This document shows positions 26,416-35,298 of a stretch of 64,000 bases of DNA, one piece after another. Source of the stretch: JAJDAT01 sp964344185. Its GTDB lineage: Bacteria > Nitrospinota > Nitrospinia > Nitrospinales > JAJDAT01. The first letter of the stretch is position 1; each line of letters opens with the position of its first letter. The stretch spans positions 30,827-94,826 of the forward strand of contig CAYFMN010000019.1 of NCBI GenBank assembly GCA_964344185.1, in the 5' to 3' direction. The position numbers were made by a program, and so were the translations under genes. The notes beneath the pieces were generated by a model. The model ran no database searches and was not told the origin of the DNA. It was given only the letters and a program-made list of their open reading frames with translations.

Positions 26416-27102
26416 TTGCAAATATGTTTATTTTCAATGCTAATAGATCGAATGGTAAGATTTTTCATTTGCCTGCTAACGACGGGTTTTCTTTTTGTCC
26501 ATGAAGTTATCGCAGGCGAGGCGGCCGATTCCCAGTACTGGCATGAAACGGTTTTTAAAAAAAGTTTCGAAAATAACTTAGGCGTTTTTTTGAAGGCCGA
26601 GCAATGGTTGTTTGATGATATGAGCCGTTTGGCCTTGTATAACTTCGCTCCGGGAGTTTTTATTCGGGCTTTACCGTATCTTGATCTAGAACTCAACTAC
26701 CGTTATCAAACCCTTAGAGAAACAACGACAAGAAACCGGGAACATCGAATTGAAATTGTTCCGATTCTCAAATATGAATGGGGAGTCTATCAAATTTCCC
26801 TGCGCAACCGGTTGGAACTCAGGAGTGTTGACGGCGACAGCAGTCTTAGACTGCGGGAAAGGTTGAAGCTCAAAAAGAATTTTGACTGGTTAGGAATGAA
26901 CTTTGCCCTTTTCGTTTCCGACGAAATTTTTTACGACTCCAATCCCGACGATTTTAACCAAAACAGAGCCAAGTTGGGTTTTTCAAAGTCGATATGGCCG
27001 AATATCAACTTGGATGTCTATTATATGTACTTTCGTCAAGAGAGAAAAAACGATTGGTTCACGGCAAACGTCCTGGGAACCTATTTGTCGGTGTCATTTT
27101 AA
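26416..27102 (+). CDS. DUF2490-like outer-membrane beta-barrel
   Basis: About 228 aa. A signal-like segment (FFICLLTTGFLFVHEVIAGE) is followed by alternating beta strands with aromatic girdles and a C-terminal Phe (YLSVSF), as for outer-membrane barrels. LNYRYQTLRE, EIVPILKYEW and RNRLELRS match the DUF2490 pattern. Function unknown. Start uncertain: ATG at 26416, 26437 or 26452, none with a strong ribosome-binding site; 26452 gives the most typical signal peptide. Confidence 0.65.
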   Translation: MQICLFSMLIDRMVRFFICLLTTGFLFVHEVIAGEAADSQYWHETVFKKSFENNLGVFLKAEQWLFDDMSRLALYNFAPGVFIRALPYLDLELNYRYQTLRETTTRNREHRIEIVPILKYEWGVYQISLRNRLELRSVDGDSSLRLRERLKLKKNFDWLGMNFALFVSDEIFYDSNPDDFNQNRAKLGFSKSIWPNINLDVYYMYFRQERKNDWFTANVLGTYLSVSF

Positions 27103-27214
27103 CTGATAGAATGCGTTAGTTTTTTCTAAATTTCCTGATTTTGCGGACAAATAAAAGTATTTCATTTTGTGCAAAAAATTAAGGGACACCTTTGAAAGTT
27201 TTACAATTTAAGCC

Positions 27215-27249
27215 AAGGGTTTACGGAGCTACCCGTAAACCCTTTTTTT
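27215..27249 (+). terminator. Strong rho-independent terminator
   Basis: AAGGGTTTACGG/CCGTAAACCCTT perfect 12-bp stem, 6-nt loop and seven T. It lies 113 bp after the barrel gene; the rest of 27103-27441 holds nothing recognisable. Confidence 0.8.
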
Positions 27250-27441
27250 GTTTTTGGCTAGCGGTGTGGCTAGCATTTGCTTCAACAACAAAGGCCCGTA
27301 GTTCATTTTGGATATTTCTTCCAAGAAATGGAAGGTAGGTTCGTTATAGATGTTAAGTAGATCGCCAAGAGTTTTTGGCTTATAGAATTTGGATGGATTT
27401 TCCTTGGAAACTTATTTTTGAAATTAATAAAAAACAGTAAA

Positions 27442-29121
27442 TTAGCCATTGGGAGGAAGAAATGAGTTTTCTATTTTCTTTTTGTTTTTGTACTTCCTTT
27501 CCAATACTTTTTTTCCGCCCATTGATTCACTTAATTTTAATATTCCAAGGTTTTGCGACTGTTCTGTTCCAAGTTGATAGGCTTTTTGTAATAAATCATC
27601 CTTACTGCAATTGGGGTTTTTAGTAAGCCAGATTAACAAATTTCTAAAAAGAGGAAACGCTACCGACATACGTGAAATTTCATTAATGGTTAAAGACAAA
27701 AATGATTCTTTTAATGAAAAAATAATTTCCGCTTGCTTTAAGAAATCACGCACCATTAAATCGTATCCCCAATGTAATATTTCTCCATTTTCATTCAAAA
27801 TTCCTAAGGAAATGTCGGTTAAAAAATTACAATGCGGGAGATACTCAAGAAAAAGGGCGTCCCAAGTGTCAAAAAAAATGGTGTCAAACTTTTTTTTCGT
27901 TTGTGAAATATAATCCTCGATTGTTGAATGAACAATCGAAATTTTATCTAAATTTTCAAAAGGAGTCGCTTTCCAGGTATTTTTTATTAATTGAATATTC
28001 CCCAAATTTTTTTCTACTATAAGGACTGATTTGATTTGAGGTAATGAAACGGTATATTGAGGAAATATTCCCAAACCCAAACCGGCGCACAAAACGTTTC
28101 CGTGACTTCGTTTTGCCGCTTCCCACATCATTAACCTCTCCTGCATAGAATCGGTCATCCAGAGTGTATGACCGATGTTGGTTGTGTTTTCTGGTTTGCA
28201 AATAAATTTACGTTTTACCCAGTTAAAAAAACTTCCGGAATGGATTTTGTGAAGGCTCACCATTTCAGGTTGCTTGTCAATTGAAACAAAGTCTCCATAG
28301 ATATCGTTTATTTGCGGTTTTGTTTTCAAAATAAGGAGATTTGGAGGATATTCCCCCTCTTCGGGTATTACTAAAGGAAGATCCAATATTTTTAAATCGA
28401 ATCGATCATCCTGCCAGGATTGATCTTTAAAAGTATTTTGAGAAGATAATCGCATTTTGATCGCTTTTTGAGGAATCCGATTTGTGGTATAAGAAGCTCC
28501 TTGCTTCCACAAATGGCTTAGAGCCTCAGATATCATTAGGGAGGAGAAGTTTGCTTTTAATTTTTCCGAAAAACATGAAACTATTTCTTTTGCTTGAATG
28601 AGTTTCCTAAATGTAAGAGCCTTATTTTTTATACGGCTTGGAGTGATGTTGTTAGGTTGTTGTCGACAAAGGTTCGTATTAAAGCCTTTTAAAGCGATTT
28701 GAGATCTACAGCTAATAGGTCTAACTGGGTAGATCGAGCAGGAACTATCTTTAAGAAAAGGACACTCCATTCCTCCGGCTTCGGAAAACTTGCGATCCGA
28801 TTCGCATAACCCTAGATTCCTCCATTTTTTCAGCGTTGAAGTGTTGGATTCAACTCTCAACCTCAAACGTTCTTGTTCCTTTAGAGAAAAATGAGTCGTC
28901 ATATAATCAATGATGAGCATAGCCTCAGATAATGTACAGACCTTCATAGTGAAACAACAATGAGAGCATTTGTCGCGGCAAAGTATAGAATCTTTCTTAG
29001 CTTTCGGCAAAAGCAGAAAATTGAGTTGTTTTTCCCAGGATTCAATTGCGAATCTGCCAATAGAAAGTAATTGACTGAACCAATCTGATTGGTAAGAACT
29101 TTTAATATTTGATTTATCCAT
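27442..29121 (-). CDS. YkgJ zinc/iron-cluster domain fused to a methyltransferase-like domain
   Basis: 559 aa. Residues ~48-140 are a YkgJ-type (Fe/Zn)-S domain: CRDKCSHCC (C48, C52, C55, C56), ECPFLKDSSCSIYPVRPISC (C120, C128, C138). Residues ~340-470 are a Rossmann methyltransferase/spermidine-synthase-like fold: GNVLCAGLGLGIFPQY, VLIVEKN and FDTIFFDTWDALF. The linker (~150-330) is unrecognised. Fusions of YkgJ to a methyltransferase are unusual; YkgJ alone is of unknown function. The Lys-rich tail is followed by no clear terminator. Confidence 0.7.
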   Translation of the reverse strand: MDKSNIKSSYQSDWFSQLLSIGRFAIESWEKQLNFLLLPKAKKDSILCRDKCSHCCFTMKVCTLSEAMLIIDYMTTHFSLKEQERLRLRVESNTSTLKKWRNLGLCESDRKFSEAGGMECPFLKDSSCSIYPVRPISCRSQIALKGFNTNLCRQQPNNITPSRIKNKALTFRKLIQAKEIVSCFSEKLKANFSSLMISEALSHLWKQGASYTTNRIPQKAIKMRLSSQNTFKDQSWQDDRFDLKILDLPLVIPEEGEYPPNLLILKTKPQINDIYGDFVSIDKQPEMVSLHKIHSGSFFNWVKRKFICKPENTTNIGHTLWMTDSMQERLMMWEAAKRSHGNVLCAGLGLGIFPQYTVSLPQIKSVLIVEKNLGNIQLIKNTWKATPFENLDKISIVHSTIEDYISQTKKKFDTIFFDTWDALFLEYLPHCNFLTDISLGILNENGEILHWGYDLMVRDFLKQAEIIFSLKESFLSLTINEISRMSVAFPLFRNLLIWLTKNPNCSKDDLLQKAYQLGTEQSQNLGILKLSESMGGKKVLERKYKNKKKIENSFLPPNG

Positions 29122-29438
29122 ATTTAGCGCTCAAGCAAAAAAGAAGGAGTGCTGAGTTCCATGCGGAAGCAAAACTCCGCAGATTTCACACGCGATTGCG
29201 GACATCAAGCAAAAAACTAAAAAAACTTAAAATTAATAAACTGAAGATTCATTTTTACGAACTCAGATTTATTGTTACCAACCACCAGTAGCCAATAATT
29301 GCTAAATATCCTAATCACGAATATGTAAAATCGGACAATAAGCTATTCTTATCGATAAAATATAGATTGAATAAATTAAGCGTCTATTTATGGGGAATTG
29401 TTGCGAAGAGATTTTCTCTATTTATTAATTCCACTCCC
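29122..29438. other. Intergenic, no feature seen
   Basis: 317 bp between two minus-strand genes; very AT-rich, with no convincing ORF, RNA or terminator. Confidence 0.6.
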
Positions 29439-30965
29439 CTAAGAAGTAACCTTCAACGTTTTCATCAAATCCTTATAATCTTGAATATTATCAACCTTAT
29501 ACTCGCCAGAAGAGGGTTTTGGAAAATAATAATCCAAAAGTTTAGAACGGTCCGATCCTGTAATAACGACGATTGATGTTTCATTTGTTGGGATCATTCC
29601 AGATAAAATTAATTTTTTTGCTCCCGCCCATTCAAGACCGCCGGCGTGCTCTGTTCCATGAAGAGCTAATGAGGATTTATTAAACTCACACGTGCCCCGT
29701 TCGATTTCCATATCGTCAAGCAGGCATCCTCCTCCATTATTTTCAATAGCATATCTAAGCGGAACATCGGCGTCCCCTGGATATCCAATGAGTAACGAGT
29801 CTGCAATACTCTTGGGGTTCTTTACAAACTTTGGGTTAGAGTCTTTTTTCATTGCCGAAGAAACTACCGTATCGCAACCTTCAGGTTGAACAATCCAAAG
29901 TTTCATTTTTATCTTTTTATCAATAAGTTTCAGGATTTTTAATTCATTAAATGCTTCAACCACACTGGACGAAGACGTTCCTCCAGCTAAAGCCATAATG
30001 ACATTAAAAGTTTCGGGTAATTGCCAGTTCATTTGTTCGGCAATTTCATACATTAAAGTTTTAGCTCCATTTTTATATCGAGGTCTTAAATTAACGTTAA
30101 CCGTTAAGAGCCCAGGATAATAGTCGTAGAGTTGGGTCAACATGGCATTAATTTGGTCAAAATTACCAGCGCGGATAATTTCTCCGTTGGGGGAGCCGTC
30201 TTTTAGTAAAAGAGCTTTCCTCATAGCGGAATATTTTTCTTCGGCTAAATCGTCCGGAACAAAAACCTGAGCTTTAAAGCCGCAACGTTTAGCGTGTTCC
30301 AAAGTTGCAATGGCAAGGTTTCCGGTTGAAGCGCAACCAATTCGAATTGAATTTCGGATATTTTTTGAAGCGGGATTGCTCGATAGGGCATTCCAATGAA
30401 TCAAGTCTTCGATAGCGGATATGGCTGTAGACGTAACTCTGTCTTTATAGCTTCCGCTTATTAGACTTTCGCCTTCTAATTTAAAACGAAGGTTTTCGGA
30501 AGAAATTCCGGCTTTTTGCGCCAAAAGTGGGCTTTTAACTAATGGGGTTCCACCTGATTGAGAAAGAGTATATGCCGGGTGGGCTATTCCAATAGGCATT
30601 AATAGATAACGAAGCAAGTGGTTAACCTCATTTCCAAAGCCCTTTATAACCGTTTTTAATACTTCTCCTTTTAACGGCCAATTTTCGCAATCAAAATTTA
30701 TGTCAAGTTTGCCTAGATCTATTGAATTATCTTCGCAAAGAAAAACATTTTTTAGGATGGAATGTTGATGTCGAGGATTTTCTCTGCAATTCAAAGACGA
30801 AAATTCGATGAGTAATAATTCTTTGATTTTTGAAATTTGATCTAGCTGAAGTAAGCAATTAATTCTTTTACCGTCTAATATTTGGTTCCATATAGAGGAA
30901 AGCTCATTAGAGCGACTTCTTTTTTTTGAGGTTATTTCGACAATGCGCTTAAAGGAACGACTCAT
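29439..30965 (-). CDS. Threonine synthase-like PLP enzyme
   Basis: 508 aa, fold-type II PLP enzyme. QSGGTPLVKSPLLA precedes the PLP lysine in SGSYKDRVTST (K174); CASTGNLAIATLEHAKRCG and ALAGGTSSSSVVEAF supply the asparagine loop and phosphate-binding loop. The length and GNLA loop resemble threonine synthase, but the ~130-residue N-terminal extension without a zinc ribbon is atypical, so another beta-replacement or elimination activity is possible. It lies upstream of the YkgJ fusion on the same strand, 317 bp apart, so an operon is uncertain. Confidence 0.7.
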   Translation of the reverse strand: MSRSFKRIVEITSKKRSRSNELSSIWNQILDGKRINCLLQLDQISKIKELLLIEFSSLNCRENPRHQHSILKNVFLCEDNSIDLGKLDINFDCENWPLKGEVLKTVIKGFGNEVNHLLRYLLMPIGIAHPAYTLSQSGGTPLVKSPLLAQKAGISSENLRFKLEGESLISGSYKDRVTSTAISAIEDLIHWNALSSNPASKNIRNSIRIGCASTGNLAIATLEHAKRCGFKAQVFVPDDLAEEKYSAMRKALLLKDGSPNGEIIRAGNFDQINAMLTQLYDYYPGLLTVNVNLRPRYKNGAKTLMYEIAEQMNWQLPETFNVIMALAGGTSSSSVVEAFNELKILKLIDKKIKMKLWIVQPEGCDTVVSSAMKKDSNPKFVKNPKSIADSLLIGYPGDADVPLRYAIENNGGGCLLDDMEIERGTCEFNKSSLALHGTEHAGGLEWAGAKKLILSGMIPTNETSIVVITGSDRSKLLDYYFPKPSSGEYKVDNIQDYKDLMKTLKVTS

Positions 30966-31312
30966 ATGAAAATTTAGTTTAATTACGAAACTATTAATCG
31001 ACGCCTAAACTTATTTTTGAATAAGATCAATGGACGCTTTTGATGGAAATGGGCGATTTTTTTGTTCATCAAAAAATAGAAGGTTGCGACATGTTTTAAA
31101 TTTTTTAAAACTTCCGGATCGTATATCACCGCTCCTCCCCGAAGGGATTACCTCCATTTTTAAATAACCGTGTAAATAGAACTTCCTAACAAACTCATTT
31201 CTTTTTCCATTGTTAAATTTGAAAGCTGGTGGATAAAAAACGAAGAGCAGGCGCTGAATGTATTCATTGATCTGATTTTGCTTAAATTTACCAATATTGA
31301 TTTTAGAAGCGG
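30966..31312. other. Intergenic, no gene seen
   Basis: 347 bp between two minus-strand genes. Only a small CTTATTTTTGAATAAG hairpin near 31011 stands out. Confidence 0.55.
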
Positions 31313-31783
31313 TTAAACAAAAACGGGCTCTTTAAAAATGTATGTGTTTTTTGTTTTCCAAATGATTTTTATTTCTTCAGGAAGTCTAGTTTTTTTATCT
31401 AAACGTGAATGTTTTAATTGTTCCAGAGTTAAATGTCTGGCAAACCTAAGATCCGCTCCCCTTAAATCTGTATCCCTGAAACGAGCCCAACGAAAAGTTG
31501 CCTCCGTGAGATTGGCAAATTTGAAATTAGTTTCCTGTAAATCAGCCCAGGTCAGATCGACATTATTTAAATTGGCCGACTCTAAATCCGCTAGGTTTAG
31601 CTTCGCGCCTCTCAAATTAGCTAAACCAAAATTCACTTTGGTTAATTTGGAGCCGGTCAAATTAGTTTGAAAAAGTTGGGCTTTAAAAAAATTAACTCCT
31701 ATCATATTCCTTTCGCTAAGATTGACTCCACTCAGATTAACTCCCTCTAAATCGATCAAGTGGTTTGAGTTTCGGATTGACAT
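31313..31783 (-). CDS. Pentapeptide-repeat protein
   Basis: 156 aa, about 20 consecutive A(D/N)Lxx-type units (LSGVNLSERNMIGVNF, GSKLTKVNFGLANLRGAKL, ADLQETNFKFANLTEATF). These fold as a right-handed square beta helix, some of which mimic DNA and protect gyrase. The C-terminal cap HLTLEQLKHSRLDKKT is common in this family. No signal peptide. Divergent from a second pentapeptide gene across a 59-bp palindrome. Confidence 0.85.
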   Translation of the reverse strand: MSIRNSNHLIDLEGVNLSGVNLSERNMIGVNFFKAQLFQTNLTGSKLTKVNFGLANLRGAKLNLADLESANLNNVDLTWADLQETNFKFANLTEATFRWARFRDTDLRGADLRFARHLTLEQLKHSRLDKKTRLPEEIKIIWKTKNTYIFKEPVFV

Positions 31784-31898
31784 ATTAAAATAAGATAACT
31801 AGATAGAAAATTATTATATTTATTAAAATATATTTAATTTAAAAAACTAAAAAAACATTTACTATTTAGGCCGTTAAAATTAAATTTTATCTAAATTG

Positions 31899-31957
31899 AA
31901 TAATATTATATCCAGTTCTATTTGTTGACACAATAAATAACTGGATATAATATTATT
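31899..31957. promoter_or_regulatory. 59-bp palindrome between divergent pentapeptide genes
   Basis: AATAATATTATATCCAGTT (31899-31917) and its exact reverse complement (31939-31957), 19 bp each, with a 21-nt centre that is itself partly symmetric (ATTTGTTG...CAATAAAT). It lies within 31784-32261, where no gene is seen, and could be an operator for both genes or a small mobile-element scar. Confidence 0.6.
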
Positions 31958-32261
31958 AAATAGATGATTAGTTTTATTTATTTGATTTTGAGATAAGGAG
32001 ATATGATTTGAATCTTTTTGGAATAAAATTTTCAGTCATCCCAAATAAAAAGAGTTTTAGGGAGAAAATTTTGAAAATCAGATGGTTGAAAAAGAGCTTA
32101 AGTAAATAAGGTTTTTAGGGAAGGTATTATGTAGGCAAGACCCGTTGTCGCCTCCTAATAAAGTGTGTTCGAAATATTGGAACGTTCACCGAAAACATTT
32201 TGACTCAAAAAATATTACGGGAAATATTGCTGGTTTAATAAAGTATAAGTCTTTTTTTGAA

Positions 32262-33005
32262 ATGGATACAAAAATGGTTGGGAATGCTGGAGATATTAAG
32301 TTGATCTCATTTATAGAGGCGTTTGTCGAACTGTTAGTTCAAAAAAAGTTGATGGATAAAAGTAAAAAGGATGATTTATTGAGTTCTTTGTATGAACTAT
32401 ATTCAGGGTCGCAAGACAAGTCCATTCTTATAAAAAACTTAAAGGATATAGTTTCGGAATTTAATATTTTTAGATTAGATTTGAGCGGTAAATCGATTGA
32501 ATCTGCTAATTTTAGCAATTTAGATTTAAGCGGATGTAATTTAAGTGATATTCATTTAGTTGGGGCTGATTTGCAGAACATAAATTTGGACTACTCGGAC
32601 TTAACCAACGCCAACCTAACTCAATCAAACTTGAAAAACGCCAAATTTCACAACGCCAAGCTAAGTAAAGTTAATTTGCGAGGTTCCTTTCTTTTGAATG
32701 CAGAGTTTCAATATGCCAACTTACGAGATTCTCGACTGGGGGGAGTTAGGGCGCATCGCGCTAATTTCTTTCAATCGGATTTAACCAACGCTCGGATTCG
32801 CGGCGCAGACCTTTCATTGGCGAATTTTAGTTACGCAAATTTAACTGGAGTTCATTTCGAAAACTCAGACCTTACGGGAACAAATTTTAAACACGCTAAT
32901 TTAAAAGAAACTAATTTTGAAGGCGCAATTAATTTAACATTACCTCAAATAACAGATGCAATCACCGATGGTACTACTTTTCCAAGTTATTTAAAGTTCG
33001 AATGA
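32262..33005 (+). CDS. Pentapeptide-repeat protein with helical N-terminal domain
   Basis: About 247 aa from the ATG at 32262; the frame is open from a TTG at 32145 and the true start is uncertain, since neither has a ribosome-binding site (a good GGGAAGG with ATG at 32129 is followed at once by TAG). Residues ~10-70 are helical (FIEAFVELLVQKKLMDKSKK) and unlike standard members; the remainder is pentapeptide repeats (LDLSGKSIESANFSNLDLSG, ADLQNINLDYSDLTNANL). A C-terminal cap (LTLPQITDAITDGTTF) resembles that of the divergent neighbour. Confidence 0.75.
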   Translation: MDTKMVGNAGDIKLISFIEAFVELLVQKKLMDKSKKDDLLSSLYELYSGSQDKSILIKNLKDIVSEFNIFRLDLSGKSIESANFSNLDLSGCNLSDIHLVGADLQNINLDYSDLTNANLTQSNLKNAKFHNAKLSKVNLRGSFLLNAEFQYANLRDSRLGGVRAHRANFFQSDLTNARIRGADLSLANFSYANLTGVHFENSDLTGTNFKHANLKETNFEGAINLTLPQITDAITDGTTFPSYLKFE

Positions 33006-33531
33006 TTGTCTTTGATTTAATTTTTTAGGAAGCTCCTTAAAGACTATATAGATAAAGTTTGTCGAAATAAGAAAATTATGCCTTAAGAGAGTTAGTTGTG
33101 ATACCTGCCAATGCAATTTCTGGTAGGGGAATGCCACGGGAGAGGGCAATAATATTCCTACCTAGCCTTTGCTCTTTTTCGTTGGTATTCCAACTTTGTT
33201 AAAATGTATAACTTTTTAAGAAAACTATTTAGATTTAATGCCATAGATATTCAATTAACAAATTTGTTTTTTTGAAATAGAGCTAGACTTGAGGATGATC
33301 GTGATATGCACTTTCTTATAAGTTTTAGTCGGTTATCGCCAAATTATGTTGCTCCTAAAATATTTGGAATATGTTTAGTTTAAGGTTAATATGGCTTGTT
33401 TCTAAAATTTGTTTTTTAAAATTAATCAAGTTAAACCTCGTTATTTTAAAAATCACTTTTTCAATTTTTTGATTTTAAACGGCATTTAAAATCACCTCAA
33501 ACACTCATTACGCAATTTTTGGAATGAACCT
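33006..33531. other. Intergenic with one possible structured stretch
   Basis: 526 AT-rich bp without a convincing gene. At about 33141-33177 the arms GGTAGG(GG)AAT and ATTCCTACC can pair across a GC-richer loop (GCCACGGGAGAGGGC), unlike the surroundings; it may be an RNA structure, and no known family was recognised. Confidence 0.4.
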
Positions 33532-34209
33532 ATGCCTTTTCGACAAGCTAAAATTCTCTCTGACGCGCAAATTAAAGGAATTCTTCATTATTTAGAAACA
33601 ACCCGTTATCCAAAAAGAAATAAAGTGATTTTTCTTTTAAATGTCAAGGCAGGTTTAAGGGTAAGTGAAATTGCCGATTTAAAATGGGATATGGTTTTAG
33701 ATGAAGAAGGAAATATTGGAAATGAAATCGCCTTTAAAGATCCTTCGGGCAAATGTTCAAGAAATATTCCTTTAAATAAAAAATTAAAAGAATCTCTTGA
33801 AGAATTAAAAACTTTGATGTCAGAAAAGACTTTTTCGGGCAATCCTCTTCCGAAACAAAATGATTATATTATTAATTCGGAGCGGGAAGTTAAAATGGTT
33901 CCTCATTCGCTTGTGCTTTGGTTTAGCAAACTATATCGTAAGTTAGGGTTTGACGGGTTTTCTTCGCATTCAGGCCGGAGAACGTTTATTACTAATTGCG
34001 CTAGGAATATTCTAATGGTAGGCGGAAGCTTAAAAGATGTTCAAGAATTGGCCGGACATCAAAGTTTACAAATGACTCAAAGTTACTTGGAAGAAGAAAT
34101 TGGCGCAAAGAAAAGAGTGATAGAGATGATTTCCCTTATGAGCATTTGCTACGTAGGAATAAAAAATAAAATGATCATAAATCTGGATTTATTTTTAGAA
34201 ATCATTTAA
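33532..34209 (+). CDS. Tyrosine recombinase/integrase, catalytic domain only
   Basis: 225 aa. All catalytic positions are present: R43 (AGLRVSEI), H146 and R149 (SHSGRRTFI), H176 (LAGHQSL) and Y185 (QSYLEEE). The core-binding N-terminal SAM-like domain is absent, so it is a short single-domain form, either a specialised resolvase/integron-like type or a truncation. It starts ATG 33532 with no strong site. It is AT-rich and sits alone between unrelated genes. No flanking att duplication was found nearby. Confidence 0.8.
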   Translation: MPFRQAKILSDAQIKGILHYLETTRYPKRNKVIFLLNVKAGLRVSEIADLKWDMVLDEEGNIGNEIAFKDPSGKCSRNIPLNKKLKESLEELKTLMSEKTFSGNPLPKQNDYIINSEREVKMVPHSLVLWFSKLYRKLGFDGFSSHSGRRTFITNCARNILMVGGSLKDVQELAGHQSLQMTQSYLEEEIGAKKRVIEMISLMSICYVGIKNKMIINLDLFLEII

Positions 34210-34436
34210 CGCTATTTTTAGCGAAAAGATATTTCGTGTCCAAAAAATTAAGAAAGCTGATAAAATCAATATCCCAGGTTGGAGGCATTTTTACCGCACG
34301 TGTCCGGGACAGCATGAATGTTAGGCGATCATGCGTTAGGCGTTAGGGAATCCATTTCCCCATTTAATTTTTTATGTATAATAATTATAACGTCTCCTTT
34401 GTTGATGTTCTGGTTATGTTTTATAATAGAAAACAG

Positions 34437-34485
34437 AAAAAGGCGGATTCAAAACAGTATACCCGTTCTGAATCCGCCTTTTTAT
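34437..34485. terminator. Long bidirectional terminator
   Basis: 15-bp perfect stem AAAAAGGCGGATTCA/TGAATCCGCCTTTTT, loop of 17 nt. It ends the minus-strand gene at 34507 and can stop readthrough from the integrase side. The preceding 34210-34436 shows only a small GCTATTTTTAGC hairpin. Confidence 0.85.
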
Positions 34486-34506
34486 TTCATCAAACCGCTA
34501 AACGTT

Positions 34507-34914
34507 TTATTCCGCACAGTGGATACGGATGGCATTCTGATTATTCCTGCCGTTAATAACGAAAGCCCAGTCGTCCATATTAACCGGCTTCCCGTTGAGT
34601 TTTGCGACAGCAAGGTTTTTTCTCAAATCAAACATTTTAACGGAATTTTTTAGAATCTGCTCCTTGGAAAAAGGTTGTCCGCCAAGAATCATTAGAACTT
34701 CAAGATCTTGTCCATTCATGTTCTCCAAGGCAAAGTCATTAGAGCAGGTGACGCCATCGCCCGGTTTTACAACTTTTGCTTCAATGCTTCTGGCGTCCAG
34801 TTTGAATAGTTTTTTATCATAAGAATGCCCGGCTATGGCAGGCGTTGCCTGATATATTGATAGAAGAGCAAATGCGGTCGCGATTAATAATAAGTTTGGT
34901 TTTTGTTTTAACAT
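34507..34914 (-). CDS. Secreted protein of unknown function
   Basis: 135 aa with a clear signal peptide (LLLIATAFALLSIYQATPAIA). The mature part has two Cys (VTCSN; IRIHCAE) that could form one disulphide, and VVKPGDGVTCSNDFALENM. Unrecognised family. First of a possible three-gene minus-strand group with the coiled-coil and TPR-like genes; it lies downstream of both. Confidence 0.65.
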   Translation of the reverse strand: MLKQKPNLLLIATAFALLSIYQATPAIAGHSYDKKLFKLDARSIEAKVVKPGDGVTCSNDFALENMNGQDLEVLMILGGQPFSKEQILKNSVKMFDLRKNLAVAKLNGKPVNMDDWAFVINGRNNQNAIRIHCAE

Positions 34915-34997
34915 GGTTTGCCTCCTTGATGAAGTTATCTTGCGAATAACTCTTGAGGTTGGTTGCGCTGGTGATGTAAGCGTTTCTCAAGCCTGAA

Positions 34998-35285
34998 TTA
35001 ATCAAACCTTGAAACCGCCGACTTCACAGCCTCTTCGAGGTTAGCGCGAGCTTCTTCAACCCCTACTTTGATATCCTCCCAGGCGTCTTCGTTGGCATTT
35101 TGCAGATGTTTCCACTTATCTTTAGTCACTTCCAATCGTGCCTGCATAATGTCGATTTGTCGTTCAAAATCTATTTGGATATCCTTCTTCGCTTTTTGCG
35201 CCTTAGTTTTCAATTGGGCGATCTCATGAGTTTTTTCTTTCAACGAAGCCAGAACTTTTTCCTGATAAGCTTCTCTTTCCGTCAT
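34998..35285 (-). CDS. Coiled-coil protein
   Basis: 95 aa, almost entirely heptad-rich helix (LASLKEKTHEIAQLKTKAQK, QIDIMQARLEVTKDKWKHLQ) ending in an amphipathic segment (EEARANLEEAVKSAVSRF). Similar small proteins are common in envelope-stress or apolipoprotein-like families, but no specific function is known. AAGGAGTATGCC precedes ATG 35285. It lies 13 bp after the TPR-like gene and is probably co-transcribed with it. Confidence 0.75.
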   Translation of the reverse strand: MTEREAYQEKVLASLKEKTHEIAQLKTKAQKAKKDIQIDFERQIDIMQARLEVTKDKWKHLQNANEDAWEDIKVGVEEARANLEEAVKSAVSRFD

Positions 35286-35298
35286 GGCATACTCCTTA

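Noticed and set aside
34318..34653. Plus-strand ORF over the 34437 terminator
   Set aside because: It overlaps the terminator and the antisense of the secreted protein gene; no domain.
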